DNA of 64,000 nucleotides. Source: Bradyrhizobium sp. CB1717 (GTDB taxonomy: Bacteria > Pseudomonadota > Alphaproteobacteria > Rhizobiales > Xanthobacteraceae). Below the pieces are notes generated by a model. That model was not told the DNA's origin. It did not search any database and saw only the letters and a program-made list of their open reading frames with translations. The stretch spans positions 2,852,001 to 2,916,000 of the forward strand of contig NZ_CP121666.1 of assembly GCF_029714325.1 (NCBI RefSeq), in the 5' to 3' direction. A program made the translations under genes and the position numbers. Positions 1 to 9,338 of the stretch are shown here, one piece after another; positions within the stretch are counted from its first letter, which is position 1, and every line of letters begins with the position of its first letter.

Positions 1-2048
1 ACCTGCATCGAGAAGCCGGCGGCGTTGCCGATGCCCTGGATCGGCGGCGGCGGCAGCACGATGGTGCGCGCCTCCATGATCACGGCGAGCTTGTCGTTGA
101 GGCCAAAGACCAGCGAGCGCAGATCCTCGCCGGGGCCTTTGCGTGCATCCCAATCCTTCAGGATGATGTAGGCGACGCCGGCATTGGCAAGGCTCGCGCT
201 GCTGTCCAGCGCGGAGATGCCGGCGATGGTGATGACCTGCGCCACGCCCGGCGCATCCTTGATGATATCGCTGGCACGATCGAGCACCTTCTGGGTCCGC
301 TCCAGCGAGGCGCCGTCGGGGAGCTGGATGGCGGCGATCAGATAGCCCTGGTCCTCGATCGGCAGGAAGCCGGTCGGCACTCGCGACAGGCCGTAGCCGC
401 CGACCCCGATCAGCACCAAGGCGACCGCGACCGACACCGTGGCGTGCCGGACCAGGAAGGTGATCAGCCGCGTATAGCCGCGCTCGACCCGGTCATAGAC
501 GTTGTTGAAGCCGCGATAGAAGAAGTTGCGCTGCTCCGGCGGCACCGTCGGCCGCAGCCATAATGCGCATTGCGTCGGCTTCAAGGTCGCCGCGTTGATG
601 GCGGACAAGAGCGCGGTCGCCGCGATCACCAGCGCGAATTGCGAGTAGATGCGGCCTGTCAGGCCCGCGAGGAACGAGGCAGGCAAGAACACCGAGATCA
701 GCACCAAGGTGATGCCGACGATTGGCGCGAACAGCTGGTCCATCGCCCGGATCGCGGCGTCGTGGCCGTTCATGCCTTGCTCGATGTTGTGCGCGGCGCC
801 TTCCACCACCACGATGGCGTCGTCGACGACGATGCCGATCGCGAGCACGATCGCAAACAGCGTCGACATGTTGATGGTGAAGCCGAGCGCGGCCATCGCG
901 GCGAACGCGCCGATGATGGTGACGGGCACGGTCGTCGCCGGCACCAGCATCGCGCGCCAGTCCTGCAGGAAGACCAGGATCACGACCAGCACCAGCAGGC
1001 CGGCCTCGATCAGCGTCATGTAGACCTCGTGCACCGAGGCCTGCACGAATTTGGTGGTGTCGAACGGCGTGTCGTATTTGATGCCTTCCGGGAAGCGCTT
1101 GGAGAGCTCGGCCATCTTCTTCTCGACCGCCTGCTCGACCTGGAGCGCGTTGGCGCCGGGCGACTGGAACACGCCGATGCCGGTGGCGGGCTGCTTGTTG
1201 AGCGAGAAGATCTGGCTGTAGGTCTGCGCGCCGAGCTCGACCCAGCCGACGTCGCGCACCCGCGTGACGTCGCCGCTGGTGCCCGTCTTGACGATGATGT
1301 TCTCGAACTGGGTGGTGTCGTCGAGCCGTCCGTTGACGTTGAGCGTGTACTGGAACGCCTGGCCCGGCGGCGTCGGCGGTGCGCCGACCTGGCCGGCGGA
1401 GACCTGCTGGCTCTGCTGCTGGATTGCGTTGATGACGTCCTGCGGCACCAGGCCACGGACTTGCAGCTTGTTCGGATCGAGCCACACCCGCATCGAATAT
1501 TGGCCGGCACCGAACACCGTGACGTTGCCGACGCCGGGCAGGCGGGAGAGCTCGTCGCGGATGTTGATGGTGGCGTAGTTGCTCAAATAGAGGCTGTCAT
1601 ACTTCGCCTCGGGCGAGGTCAGCGTCACGAACAGCAGGATCGCGGTCGATTTCTTCTGGACGGTGACGCCCTGGTTCTGCACCGCCTGCGGCAGCTGCGC
1701 CAGCGCGCTGGAGACACGGTTCTGCACCAGCACCTGCGCGAAGTTCAGGTCGGTGCCGATCTTGAAGGTGACGGTCAGCGTGTAGGTGCCGTCGGAGCCG
1801 CTGTAGGACTGCATGTAGAGCATGTCCTCGACGCCGTTGACCTGCTGCTCGATCGGCAAGGCGACCGTGTCGATCACGGTCTTGGCGCTGGCGCCGGGAT
1901 AGCGCGTGGTGACCTGCACCGTCGGCGGCACCACGTCGGGATATTGCGCGATGGCGAGGTTGAACAGCGCGACGCCGCCGATCAGGATCATCAGGAGCGC
2001 GATGACGTTCGAGAGGACCGGCCGCTCGATGAAGAACTTTGAGATCAT
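1..2048 (-). CDS. RND multidrug efflux transporter, HAE1/AcrB type (partial, C-terminus off window)
   Basis: Inner-membrane proton-driven pump subunit of a tripartite RND exporter. About 682 N-terminal codons are inside the window and the frame runs open through base 1. Translation from the ATG at 2048 begins MISKFFIERPVLSNVIALLM, the usual first transmembrane helix of AcrB-like proteins. It continues with porter-domain signatures (IAQYPDVVPP, YPGASAKTV, GVEDMLYMQS) and the TM4 motif GIVVDDAIVVVE, whose two adjacent aspartates are the proton-relay residues of the family. The start lies 12 bp downstream of the membrane-fusion gene stop, so the two form an operon with the fusion protein first. 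Substrate cannot be told from sequence; BepE/MexF-like pumps are the nearest general type. The outer-membrane component is not in the window. Confidence 0.95.
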   Translation of the reverse strand, partial: MISKFFIERPVLSNVIALLMILIGGVALFNLAIAQYPDVVPPTVQVTTRYPGASAKTVIDTVALPIEQQVNGVEDMLYMQSYSGSDGTYTLTVTFKIGTDLNFAQVLVQNRVSSALAQLPQAVQNQGVTVQKKSTAILLFVTLTSPEAKYDSLYLSNYATINIRDELSRLPGVGNVTVFGAGQYSMRVWLDPNKLQVRGLVPQDVINAIQQQSQQVSAGQVGAPPTPPGQAFQYTLNVNGRLDDTTQFENIIVKTGTSGDVTRVRDVGWVELGAQTYSQIFSLNKQPATGIGVFQSPGANALQVEQAVEKKMAELSKRFPEGIKYDTPFDTTKFVQASVHEVYMTLIEAGLLVLVVILVFLQDWRAMLVPATTVPVTIIGAFAAMAALGFTINMSTLFAIVLAIGIVVDDAIVVVEGAAHNIEQGMNGHDAAIRAMDQLFAPIVGITLVLISVFLPASFLAGLTGRIYSQFALVIAATALLSAINAATLKPTQCALWLRPTVPPEQRNFFYRGFNNVYDRVERGYTRLITFLVRHATVSVAVALVLIGVGGYGLSRVPTGFLPIEDQGYLIAAIQLPDGASLERTQKVLDRASDIIKDAPGVAQVITIAGISALDSSASLANAGVAYIILKDWDARKGPGEDLRSLVFGLNDKLAVIMEARTIVLPPPPIQGIGNAAGFSMQ

Positions 2049-2060
2049 GGCCGGCGGCTC

Positions 2061-3254
2061 CTACTTGGTGGACGCCTGGGACTGGTCGATCTTCGTCACC
2101 TGCGGGTCGATCTTCTGGCCCGGGATCACGCGCAGCAGCCCCGCGATCACGACGCGGTCGTCCGGCTTGAGGCCGCTTTCGACCACGCGCAGGCCGTTGT
2201 CGGTCGGCCCGATCTGCACCTTGCGCTGCTCGACGACATTGTCGTTGTTGACGACGAGGAGATAGCGGCCGCCCTGGTCGCTGCCGAGCGCGGTGTCGGG
2301 GACGAGGAGGGCGCTCTTCTCCTGGTCGAAGGGCACGCGGACGCGGACGAAATAGCCGGGCAGCAGCGCCCGCTTGTCGTTGGGTATGACGCCGCGCACC
2401 GCGAGCGTGCCTGTCGATGTGTTGAGGGTCGGCGAGACGTAGTCGAGGTGGCCTTCATGCGGATAGCCAGTCTCGGTCTGCAGGCCCACCTGGACCGGCA
2501 ACTGTTTGAGGTCGGCGACGGTCAGCCCGCGGCGGGTCGCTTCGGCGCGAATGCGAAGGACGTCCTGCTCGTTGACGGTGAAGTTCACCCAGATCGGGTC
2601 CATGGCGACGATGGTCGCGAGCTGGGTCGGGGAGGAGACGCCGACGAGCTCGCCCACCGAAACCAGGTGCGCGCTGACGATACCGTCGAACGGCGCGGTC
2701 ACGTTGGTGTAGCCGTAATTGACCTCGGCGAGCCTGGTATTGACCTGGGCCTGCTGGAGGCTGGCCTGAGCGTTGTCGCGGGTCGATGTCGAGGTGTCCA
2801 GGGTGGACTGCGAGACCGCCTGGCGCTGCACCAGCTCGACCTGCCGCTTGTAATCGGCTTCCGCCTGCTTGACCGTGGCCTGCGCGCCGACCTCTGCGGC
2901 CTTCGCCTGCTCGACCTTGAGCTTGTACGTTTCCGGCTCGATCGTGAACAGCTGGGTGCCCTGCTTGACGAAGCTGCCGTCCTGATAGTCGATCGATTGT
3001 AGGAAGCCCTGCACGCGTGCGACGAGATCGACGCTCTTGATCGGCGCGGTGTTGCCGGTGGCCTCGACATAGCGCGTCACCGGCCGCTGCACCGGTGTAG
3101 CCACATCCACCTTCGGCGGTGGCGGGGCCACGAAGGTGTTCTTGTCCTCGCAGCCGGCGAGCGCGATCACGGCGCTCGCGGCGGCCAGCGCCCGTCCGAC
3201 ATGTCTCCACGCGCCATTGCGATGGGCGAGCGATGTGGGATTCGCGCAGGTCAT
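2061..3254 (-). CDS. RND efflux periplasmic adaptor (membrane fusion) lipoprotein
   Basis: Adaptor linking the RND pump just downstream to an outer-membrane channel. I chose the ATG at 3254 rather than an upstream in-frame start at 3329 because the protein then opens with a short basic segment, a hydrophobic stretch and the lipobox LAGC (cleavage before Cys), giving a standard lipoprotein signal. It also has a G-rich ribosome site. The body shows the biotinyl-lipoyl half motif (VARVQGFLQSIDYQDGSFVK), an alpha-helical hairpin rich in Gln and Ala (about residues 100-175), the second lipoyl half (NYGYTNVTAPFDGIVS) and a C-terminal beta-barrel/membrane-proximal domain. Length, 397 residues, is normal for AcrA/MexE homologues. 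No local TetR-type repressor gene is visible. Confidence 0.93.
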   Translation of the reverse strand: MTCANPTSLAHRNGAWRHVGRALAAASAVIALAGCEDKNTFVAPPPPKVDVATPVQRPVTRYVEATGNTAPIKSVDLVARVQGFLQSIDYQDGSFVKQGTQLFTIEPETYKLKVEQAKAAEVGAQATVKQAEADYKRQVELVQRQAVSQSTLDTSTSTRDNAQASLQQAQVNTRLAEVNYGYTNVTAPFDGIVSAHLVSVGELVGVSSPTQLATIVAMDPIWVNFTVNEQDVLRIRAEATRRGLTVADLKQLPVQVGLQTETGYPHEGHLDYVSPTLNTSTGTLAVRGVIPNDKRALLPGYFVRVRVPFDQEKSALLVPDTALGSDQGGRYLLVVNNDNVVEQRKVQIGPTDNGLRVVESGLKPDDRVVIAGLLRVIPGQKIDPQVTKIDQSQASTK

Positions 3255-3488
3255 TCGGTGGCCCCCGATTTCTGTCTGTCGGTGCCGCAGGCTACCAATA
3301 AACGCCCGGCCGTGGAACACCATAGCCATGGCAGTCGCCGGCCTTGCACAGCAACCCGCGCCGTGGCCTTTGGCAGGTTTGTCATGAGAAACCGCTTTTC
3401 ACCGCGCGCACGATCGACCAGAATTGTGTCGGGCGGTGTGCCGGAGACGGAGCAGTTGAAAGAAGAAAAAAGGTGAGGAGCACATGAC

Positions 3489-4280
3489 ATGCCCACGATC
3501 CTCCACTCGGCCCTTGCCGGCCTCGTTCTCGCAGCGACCCTCGCCATGCCCGCGCTAGCCGATGGCGTGAAGGACGAGGTCGCGCCGACCGGCAAGCTCC
3601 GGGTTGCGATCGCGATCAGCCCGGCGGGCGGCGCGTTCTGGTCGACCAAGACGGAAGCAGGCTACGCCGGCGTGCCCGTCGATCTCGGCAAGGAGATGGC
3701 CGCGCAGCTCGGTGTACCCGTCGAATATGTCGTGCACCAGAATTCCGGGCAGATCACTGACGCCGCCTCAAAGGGCACCTGGGACGTCACATGGCTGCCC
3801 AAGGATCCCGAGCGCGAGACCAAGATGCTGTTCGGCCCGATCTACGAGGTCGCTGACGCCACCTACATCGTCAAGCCGGGTTCGAGCATCACCAATTTCG
3901 CCACGCTCGACCAGGCGGGCATCAAGGTTGCGGCCGTCAACGCCACGACCACCATGCGCGGCGCCATTGCGCATCTGAAGAACGCGACGGTGACGGGCTA
4001 TCAGACATACGATGAAATCTTCGGCCTGCTGAAGAGCGGCGAGATCGACGCCTTCGCGTTGTCACGCGACCAGCTCAACAAGATGGCGCAGAAGATTCCG
4101 GGGACACGCGTGCTCGACGAGACCTTCAAGAAGACGGTGACCGCCGTCGCCGTCCCGCTCGGCCATAGCCAGGCGCTGGCTTTCGTCACCAAATTCATGA
4201 ACGAAGCGGTGACGAACGGCACGTTGCGGAAGGCCTATGACAATAACGGGCTGAAGGACACGCCGATCCGCACCGAATAG
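3489..4280 (+). CDS. Amino-acid-type ABC transporter substrate-binding protein
   Basis: Periplasmic type-2 solute-binding protein (SBP_bac_3 family), 263 residues. It has a classic Sec signal peptide ending near PALADG and then the family's opening segment GKLRVAIAISPAG. Later segments match the two-lobe fold: VPVDLGKEMAAQLGVPVEYV, the hinge-region TWDVTWLPKDPERE, and a C-terminal lobe with GEIDAFALSRDQL. A ribosome site (AGGAG) lies about 9 bases upstream. No permease or ATPase gene is adjacent, so it is an orphan binding protein, which is common in rhizobia. The ligand is unknown; polar amino acids are the family default. It could also serve as a sensor rather than a transporter subunit. 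Confidence 0.88.
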   Translation: MPTILHSALAGLVLAATLAMPALADGVKDEVAPTGKLRVAIAISPAGGAFWSTKTEAGYAGVPVDLGKEMAAQLGVPVEYVVHQNSGQITDAASKGTWDVTWLPKDPERETKMLFGPIYEVADATYIVKPGSSITNFATLDQAGIKVAAVNATTTMRGAIAHLKNATVTGYQTYDEIFGLLKSGEIDAFALSRDQLNKMAQKIPGTRVLDETFKKTVTAVAVPLGHSQALAFVTKFMNEAVTNGTLRKAYDNNGLKDTPIRTE

Positions 4281-4292
4281 GCGGGTGGCGCA

Positions 4293-4811
4293 GTGGCAAG
4301 CGAGCTCCAGATCCGCGCTTTCTCGCCGGCCGATGCAGCCGCTGTGCGGGAGCTGTTCATACAGGTGAATCGTCTGCTGGCGCCTGCACATCTGGCGGAG
4401 GCGTTTGAGGGATACATCACCCGCTCCCTCGCGGAGGAGATCGATCGTCTCTCCGATTACTATGCGAGCAGGAACGGCGGTTTCTGGGTCGTCGTCGATG
4501 ACGGCGAAATGGTCGGCATGTTTGGACTGGAGGCCCAGGGCGAGCACGCGATGGAATTGCGCCGCATGTACGTTGCTCCCGGCGCGCGGCGCCGGGGTAT
4601 CGCGCGACGGATGATGGCGTTTGCGGAGCAGGAGTGCCGTCGCCGCAATCGGCTGCAATTGCAGTTGAGTACGTCCGAGCTTCAGCAGGACGCGCTGGCG
4701 CTGTATCGAAACGCCGGATACGAGAACGTGCGCGAAGAAATTGCCGATGCCGCCAGCAACAAGACACTGGGCGGCGGCATTCGTCGCTATCATTTCACAA
4801 AGCGGCTCTGA
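4293..4811 (+). CDS. GNAT family N-acetyltransferase
   Basis: Acyl-CoA dependent acetyltransferase of 172 residues starting at GTG, 12 bp after the binding-protein stop, so probably cotranscribed. The acetyl-CoA binding motif A is clear: MYVAPGARRRGIARRMM (consensus V.P..RG.GIG..L), followed by the family's late segment ALALYRNAGYENV. Sequence before this carries the usual beta-strand pattern GFWVVVDDGEMVGMFGL. The acceptor substrate (amino group of a small molecule or protein) is not deducible. Confidence 0.87.
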   Translation: MASELQIRAFSPADAAAVRELFIQVNRLLAPAHLAEAFEGYITRSLAEEIDRLSDYYASRNGGFWVVVDDGEMVGMFGLEAQGEHAMELRRMYVAPGARRRGIARRMMAFAEQECRRRNRLQLQLSTSELQQDALALYRNAGYENVREEIADAASNKTLGGGIRRYHFTKRL

Positions 4812-4849
4812 CGGCCTTTGCAGGCTTCTCGTTTGCTATTACGGCCGCC

Positions 4850-6016
4850 TCAGGGCTCCGCGGTGCGAATGCCCGCGGGGCTCACCTGCAGCTTGAGCGT
4901 GGACGTCCTGGTCAGCGCCTTGCCGTCGAACGCGAACGCGATCAGCTCGTTTTCGACCATGCACTGCGCAACGACATGCTTGGAGTCCTTCGACCAAACC
5001 ATGCCCTGGCACCAATGGCCGATCTTGGCTTCCGCCACTGGCGTGAGTTCGGTCCCCGAAATCCTGTAGACCTTGAGCAGGCCGAAATCGTTGAAGAAGG
5101 GCGAGGCCGACGGCTTGTTCGAGCCGTTCATGACGGTCACTGCGACATGGCTGCCGTCCGGTGACATCTTCACCGCCTCAGGCGTCTGCCCGACGGTGAC
5201 GGTCGAGACGACGCGGATCGGCTTGGCGGTCATGTCGATCAGGCTGATCGTGTCGTTGTCGCCGCTGCCGGCGCCGACATTGCCGACGACGGCCGCAGCG
5301 CTGCCGGTGAGGTCGATGTCGTAGGGGCGGATGCCCGCGGAGAGGTCGCGCTTGGCGTACTCGACCTTGGTCCCGTCCACGGTGAGCAGCGAGATCTTGC
5401 TGTCGCCGTCGCGGGTGACCAGCGCGGTCGCGCCGTCGCGCGAGAACACGGCGTGGCTCGGGCCCGACTTGGCATCACCAAGCTGGATCTTGCCGGCCGG
5501 CGTCAGCGTGCTCCCGCTGATCGCAAAGACCGAGACCGTGCCCTCGCTGCGGTTCGCAACGAGCGCCAGCGTGCCCGCGCGATTGATCGAGACGCCGGCC
5601 GCGCCCGCGCCGGCCTGGTGGGTCGCGAGCACTTTAGGCGGGGAGGACTTCAGGTCGATGACCGAGAGCTTGTCGTCAGGCACCGCCTTGGTCGGATCCG
5701 CCGGATCGATCTTCATCGCGCCAGTCACCAGCGCAAAGGCACCGTCCGGCGCAATTGCCACGCTCGGCGGCGGGCCGACCACGCTGGCAGGCGCCGGCAC
5801 CTCGCCCAGCAGTTTCAACGCGCCGTCGGTGAAGTCGATGACGCTGACCGTATCCGGCAGCGGCTGCTTGCGTACCACGGCAGTGCCGTTCTCCAGCACC
5901 ATCTTGCCGTCATTGGCGCTGACGACGATCTCGGCGTGGGCGAAATTGGCAAGGCCGGCCAGAGACGTGGCGACCAGAGCGGCACGGCGCCTGCGCCTGT
6001 GAAGAGCGGTTGTCAT
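4850..6016 (-). CDS. Secreted YncE/lactonase-like beta-propeller protein
   Basis: 388-residue extracytoplasmic protein. The start at 6016 was chosen because it is preceded by a strong site (AGGGGGA) and gives an Arg-rich n-region and signal peptide ending FAHA. An upstream in-frame start at 6208 would add 64 residues without a signal. The mature part consists of repeated propeller blades with the pattern VSVIDFTDG, LSVIDLKSS, VSVFAISGS, ISLLTVDGT and ISLIDMTAK, each followed by a segment like APDGAFALV or SPDGSHVAV. This is typical of YVTN/YncE and 6-phosphogluconolactonase-fold families. No catalytic residues can be assigned. It is transcribed divergently from the phosphatase/peroxidase genes across a 265-bp gap, so shared regulation is possible but unproven. 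Confidence 0.8.
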   Translation of the reverse strand: MTTALHRRRRRAALVATSLAGLANFAHAEIVVSANDGKMVLENGTAVVRKQPLPDTVSVIDFTDGALKLLGEVPAPASVVGPPPSVAIAPDGAFALVTGAMKIDPADPTKAVPDDKLSVIDLKSSPPKVLATHQAGAGAAGVSINRAGTLALVANRSEGTVSVFAISGSTLTPAGKIQLGDAKSGPSHAVFSRDGATALVTRDGDSKISLLTVDGTKVEYAKRDLSAGIRPYDIDLTGSAAAVVGNVGAGSGDNDTISLIDMTAKPIRVVSTVTVGQTPEAVKMSPDGSHVAVTVMNGSNKPSASPFFNDFGLLKVYRISGTELTPVAEAKIGHWCQGMVWSKDSKHVVAQCMVENELIAFAFDGKALTRTSTLKLQVSPAGIRTAEP

Positions 6017-6281
6017 GCTTCCCCCTGAGACTTTGTTCTTGTCCGGCAAAGCTAAATGCAACCGGGCGCATGGCGCAACAATCCGGGCGCGATCATTTTT
6101 GCCGTCGCCCACGGAATAAACCTGCATGCCTCGGTAAGGACGGCGCGAAGCAGGCGGCTGCGTGAAAAATCTCGTCTCGGCTACTGCGCAAAGTGTCTCG
6201 TGCGTCAAACTGACACAGCGCTGTCATCCGCCGCCATTACGTTCCCGAGCGTCGGCGTCAATCCTTCGGGGCAACACAACA

Positions 6282-7976
6282 ATGAAAACCAGATTTCTGA
6301 CGACGGTCGCGTTCTTCGCGGCCGCGACGGCACTCGCGTGCAGCATTCCCGTCCTCGCAGACGATTTCGGTCGGGACCGGGATCATCACCGTCATCCGCA
6401 CGACATTCATACGGAAACGCCGATCAAGCATCTCGTGATCATCTTCAACGAGAACCGCTCGTTCGACCATTATTTCGCGACCTATCCGAACGCGGCCAAT
6501 CCGTCCGGCTCGATTCCCTTCGTGCCGAAGCCGCATACGCCGAAGGTGAACAACCTCGTCACGGCCAATCTGCTGGTGAACAATCCGAACGACAGCCCGG
6601 CCAACGGCACTGGCGCGACCGACCCGTTCCGTCTCGACCGCACCCAGGCCAACACCCGCTCGCAGAACCATGCCTACACGCCCGAGCAGCAGGCCGTGGA
6701 CAACGGCAAGGCAGACCTGTTCCCGAAATTCACTGGGCGCGGCACCGCCGGCGGCGCCGGCGCGTTCGGCACGAACGGGCAGGTGATGGGCTATTTCGAC
6801 GGCAACACCGTCACCGCCTTCTGGAACTACGCCCAGCACTTCGCCATGAGCGACAACAACTGGACCGACACGTTCGGCCCGTCGACGCCCGGCATGCTCG
6901 AAGTGGTCGCCGCACAAACCAACGGCGTGCAGCCGGTCATCGGCACGTCATCGTCGATCGCCGACGGTCAGGGCGGCCTGACACTGACCGGCGACACCGA
7001 CCCCGGCAACGACGTCTGCTCGAGCACGACGAGCACGATGCTGATGGGCGGCAAGAATATCGGCGACCTGCTCAACGCCGAGCACATCAGCTGGGGCAGC
7101 TTCATGGGCGGCTTCGACCTCACGCTCAAGAATGCCAACGGGACGACGGGCTGCGCCCGCAGCACCTTCTCCAGCAACGTCAACGGCACGATCGTGGACT
7201 ACACCCCGCATCACGCCTTCTTCCAGTATCACGAGTCGACGGCGAACCCGACCCATGCGCGGCCGAGCTCGGTCCGTGCGATCGGCCATACCCATGACCT
7301 CAACGGCAAGGTCGATCCGGCCAATCACAATTACGATCTCGAGGACTTCTATGCCGCGGTGAAGGCCGGCAATTTCCCGGCCGTCTCCTACATCAAGATG
7401 CCGGCCTTCCAGGACGGTCATGCCGGCAACTCCGATCCGCTCGACGAGCAGGTCGGCAATGTCGAGCTGATCAACTTCCTACAGAAGCAGCCGGAGTGGC
7501 GCGAGACCGCGGTCATCATCACCTATGACGACTCCGACGGCTGGTACGACCACCAGTACGTCGCGCCGAAGAGCGCCTCGTATGATCCGACCGCCGATCA
7601 GGTCAACGGCCCCGGCCTCTGCGGCCTCGGCGCCGGCAAGCAGCCAGCGCCGAAGGGGCTCGGAGGCCAGCCGGTCAACGGCCGCTGCGGCCCCGGCACG
7701 CGCGTTCCCCTGATCGTGGTCTCGCCCTACGCCAGGACGAACTATGTCAGCCACACCTATACGACGCAGGCTTCGGTGGTTCGCTTCATCGAGGACAATT
7801 GGCTGCACGGCCAGCGGCTCGGCGGCGGCGCATTCGACGCCACCACGGGATCGATCATGGACCTGTTCGACTTCGACCATGATCACAGCCACGATCTCCG
7901 GGCCGATGCCCTTTTCCTCGATCCGACCTCCGGCACCGTCATCACGAGCCCGCCGGACGAGCACCACCACCACTAG
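6282..7976 (+). CDS. Secreted alkaline-phosphatase-superfamily phosphoesterase (phospholipase C / acid phosphatase AcpA-like)
   Basis: 564-residue exported phosphoesterase (PF04185-type). The ATG at 6282 gives a signal peptide ending VLADDF; the frame is open further upstream but without a signal. The family signature NENRSFDHYF is at residues 56-65. The second metal-site segment is near ITYDDSDGWYDHQY, and VPLIVVSPYAR precedes the C-terminal catalytic part. These motifs are shared by bacterial phospholipases C and acid phosphatases that hydrolyse phosphomonoesters or phospholipid head groups. Unusual features are a His-rich segment directly after the signal (DRDHHRHPHDIH) and a C-terminus ending EHHHH, which could bind metal. 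It lies 18 bp upstream of a di-haem peroxidase gene, suggesting cotranscription. Substrate unknown. Confidence 0.87.
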   Translation: MKTRFLTTVAFFAAATALACSIPVLADDFGRDRDHHRHPHDIHTETPIKHLVIIFNENRSFDHYFATYPNAANPSGSIPFVPKPHTPKVNNLVTANLLVNNPNDSPANGTGATDPFRLDRTQANTRSQNHAYTPEQQAVDNGKADLFPKFTGRGTAGGAGAFGTNGQVMGYFDGNTVTAFWNYAQHFAMSDNNWTDTFGPSTPGMLEVVAAQTNGVQPVIGTSSSIADGQGGLTLTGDTDPGNDVCSSTTSTMLMGGKNIGDLLNAEHISWGSFMGGFDLTLKNANGTTGCARSTFSSNVNGTIVDYTPHHAFFQYHESTANPTHARPSSVRAIGHTHDLNGKVDPANHNYDLEDFYAAVKAGNFPAVSYIKMPAFQDGHAGNSDPLDEQVGNVELINFLQKQPEWRETAVIITYDDSDGWYDHQYVAPKSASYDPTADQVNGPGLCGLGAGKQPAPKGLGGQPVNGRCGPGTRVPLIVVSPYARTNYVSHTYTTQASVVRFIEDNWLHGQRLGGGAFDATTGSIMDLFDFDHDHSHDLRADALFLDPTSGTVITSPPDEHHHH

Positions 7977-7994
7977 TCCAACGGTACTCTTCTA

Positions 7995-9338
7995 ATGAAC
8001 AGCCGCACCATGTGGCTCCTCGGCGCCGGCTTGCTTTGTCTGGCCGGCGCCGTCTTTGCTGCCGGAACGAAAGGATTTGCAGAGACGAATAAAGTGGGTG
8101 TGAACCCGAACCCGGTCCGTCTCATGCGTCCGCCCGTCGCTCCTCTGTCGGCGATGGCACAGCTCGGCAAGGAGATCTTTTACGACGCCTCGCTCTCTTC
8201 GTCCGGAGCGCTGTCATGCGCCTCCTGCCACAGCCCGGATCACGCCTATGGGCCGCCCAATGACGGACCGGTGATGCTTGGCGGCGCCACCCTGTCGCGG
8301 CAGGGCGCACGCGCGGTGCCGTCGCTGACCTATCTCGACCGCCATCCGAATTTCAGCATCGGCCCCGACAAGGGCGACGACGACAACATCATCGACCTCG
8401 CGCAGATGGCCGCAATCGGCCAGCAGTCGGCGCGCACGACGAAGACCGCGGGCGGCACCGGCGCATCGACGAACATCGTGCCGCAGGGCGGCCTGTTCTG
8501 GGACGGCCGCGCCGACACGTTGCAGGACCAGGCGCTGTTTCCGCTGCTCGATCCCAACGAGATGGACGGCGGCAGTGCCAAGATCGTCGCGGACAAGCTG
8601 CGACGCGCGTCCTATGCCAACCGCTTCGTCGAACTGTTCGGCGCCGGCGTGCTGAGAAATCAGCGGCTCCTGATTGCGGAAGCGATGTTCGCGGTCGCGC
8701 GCTATCAGGTGGAGGAGCCGAGCTTCCATCCCTACACCAGCAAGTACGACTACTGGCTCGAAGGCAAGGCCCGGCTTTCCGAGAGCGAGCTGCGCGGACT
8801 GCAATTGTTCAACGACCCCGACAAGGCCAATTGCGCGGGATGCCACACCTCGGCCCCGACCCGCGACGGCCTGCCGCCGCTGTTCACCGATCATCAATAC
8901 GAGGCGCTCGGCGCGCCACGCAATACCGTGCTCACCAATAATCGCGATCCCGATTATTTCGACCTCGGCGTCTGCGGTCCGCAGCGCACCGACATCCTCG
9001 AGCAGACGCAATATTGCGGCATGTTCCTGACGCCGACGCTGCGCAATACGGCGACGCGTCACGCCTTCTTCCACAATGGCGTCTTCAGCACCCTTCAGCA
9101 GGTGATGGACTTCTACAATTTCCGCGACACCAATCCGGAAAAGGTGTTTCCGCGCGCCGCTGACGGCACGGTGCTGAAGTACGACGACCTGCCGCCGAAA
9201 TATCACGCCAATGTGGATGTCACCGATCCGCCGTTCGATCGCCATCCCGGCGACAAGCCGGCGATGACGGAGCAGGACGAGGCCGACATCATCGCCTTCC
9301 TGAAGACGCTGACGGACGGTTACAAAGTGGAGAACTAG
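7995..9338 (+). CDS. Di-haem cytochrome c peroxidase / MauG family protein
   Basis: 447 residues with a signal peptide (cleavage near VFAAG) and two haem c motifs, CASCH at residues 75-79 and CAGCH at 280-284, the standard two-domain layout of bacterial cytochrome c peroxidases and MauG-like enzymes. Other family landmarks are the early GKEIFYDASLS, the WDGRADTLQDQALFPL segment and the late TPTLRNTATRHAFFHNGVF...L block. It acts in the periplasm, reducing peroxide or oxidising a protein partner; which of these cannot be settled from sequence. It follows the phosphoesterase gene by 18 bp, and its stop overlaps that of the convergent epimerase gene by 3 bases. Confidence 0.9.
   Translation: MNSRTMWLLGAGLLCLAGAVFAAGTKGFAETNKVGVNPNPVRLMRPPVAPLSAMAQLGKEIFYDASLSSSGALSCASCHSPDHAYGPPNDGPVMLGGATLSRQGARAVPSLTYLDRHPNFSIGPDKGDDDNIIDLAQMAAIGQQSARTTKTAGGTGASTNIVPQGGLFWDGRADTLQDQALFPLLDPNEMDGGSAKIVADKLRRASYANRFVELFGAGVLRNQRLLIAEAMFAVARYQVEEPSFHPYTSKYDYWLEGKARLSESELRGLQLFNDPDKANCAGCHTSAPTRDGLPPLFTDHQYEALGAPRNTVLTNNRDPDYFDLGVCGPQRTDILEQTQYCGMFLTPTLRNTATRHAFFHNGVFSTLQQVMDFYNFRDTNPEKVFPRAADGTVLKYDDLPPKYHANVDVTDPPFDRHPGDKPAMTEQDEADIIAFLKTLTDGYKVEN

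Noticed and set aside
570..2042. A 490-residue plus-strand open frame and smaller frames within 1-2048
   Set aside because: They are shadows of the RND transporter, whose own frame runs off the window edge and has clear family motifs.
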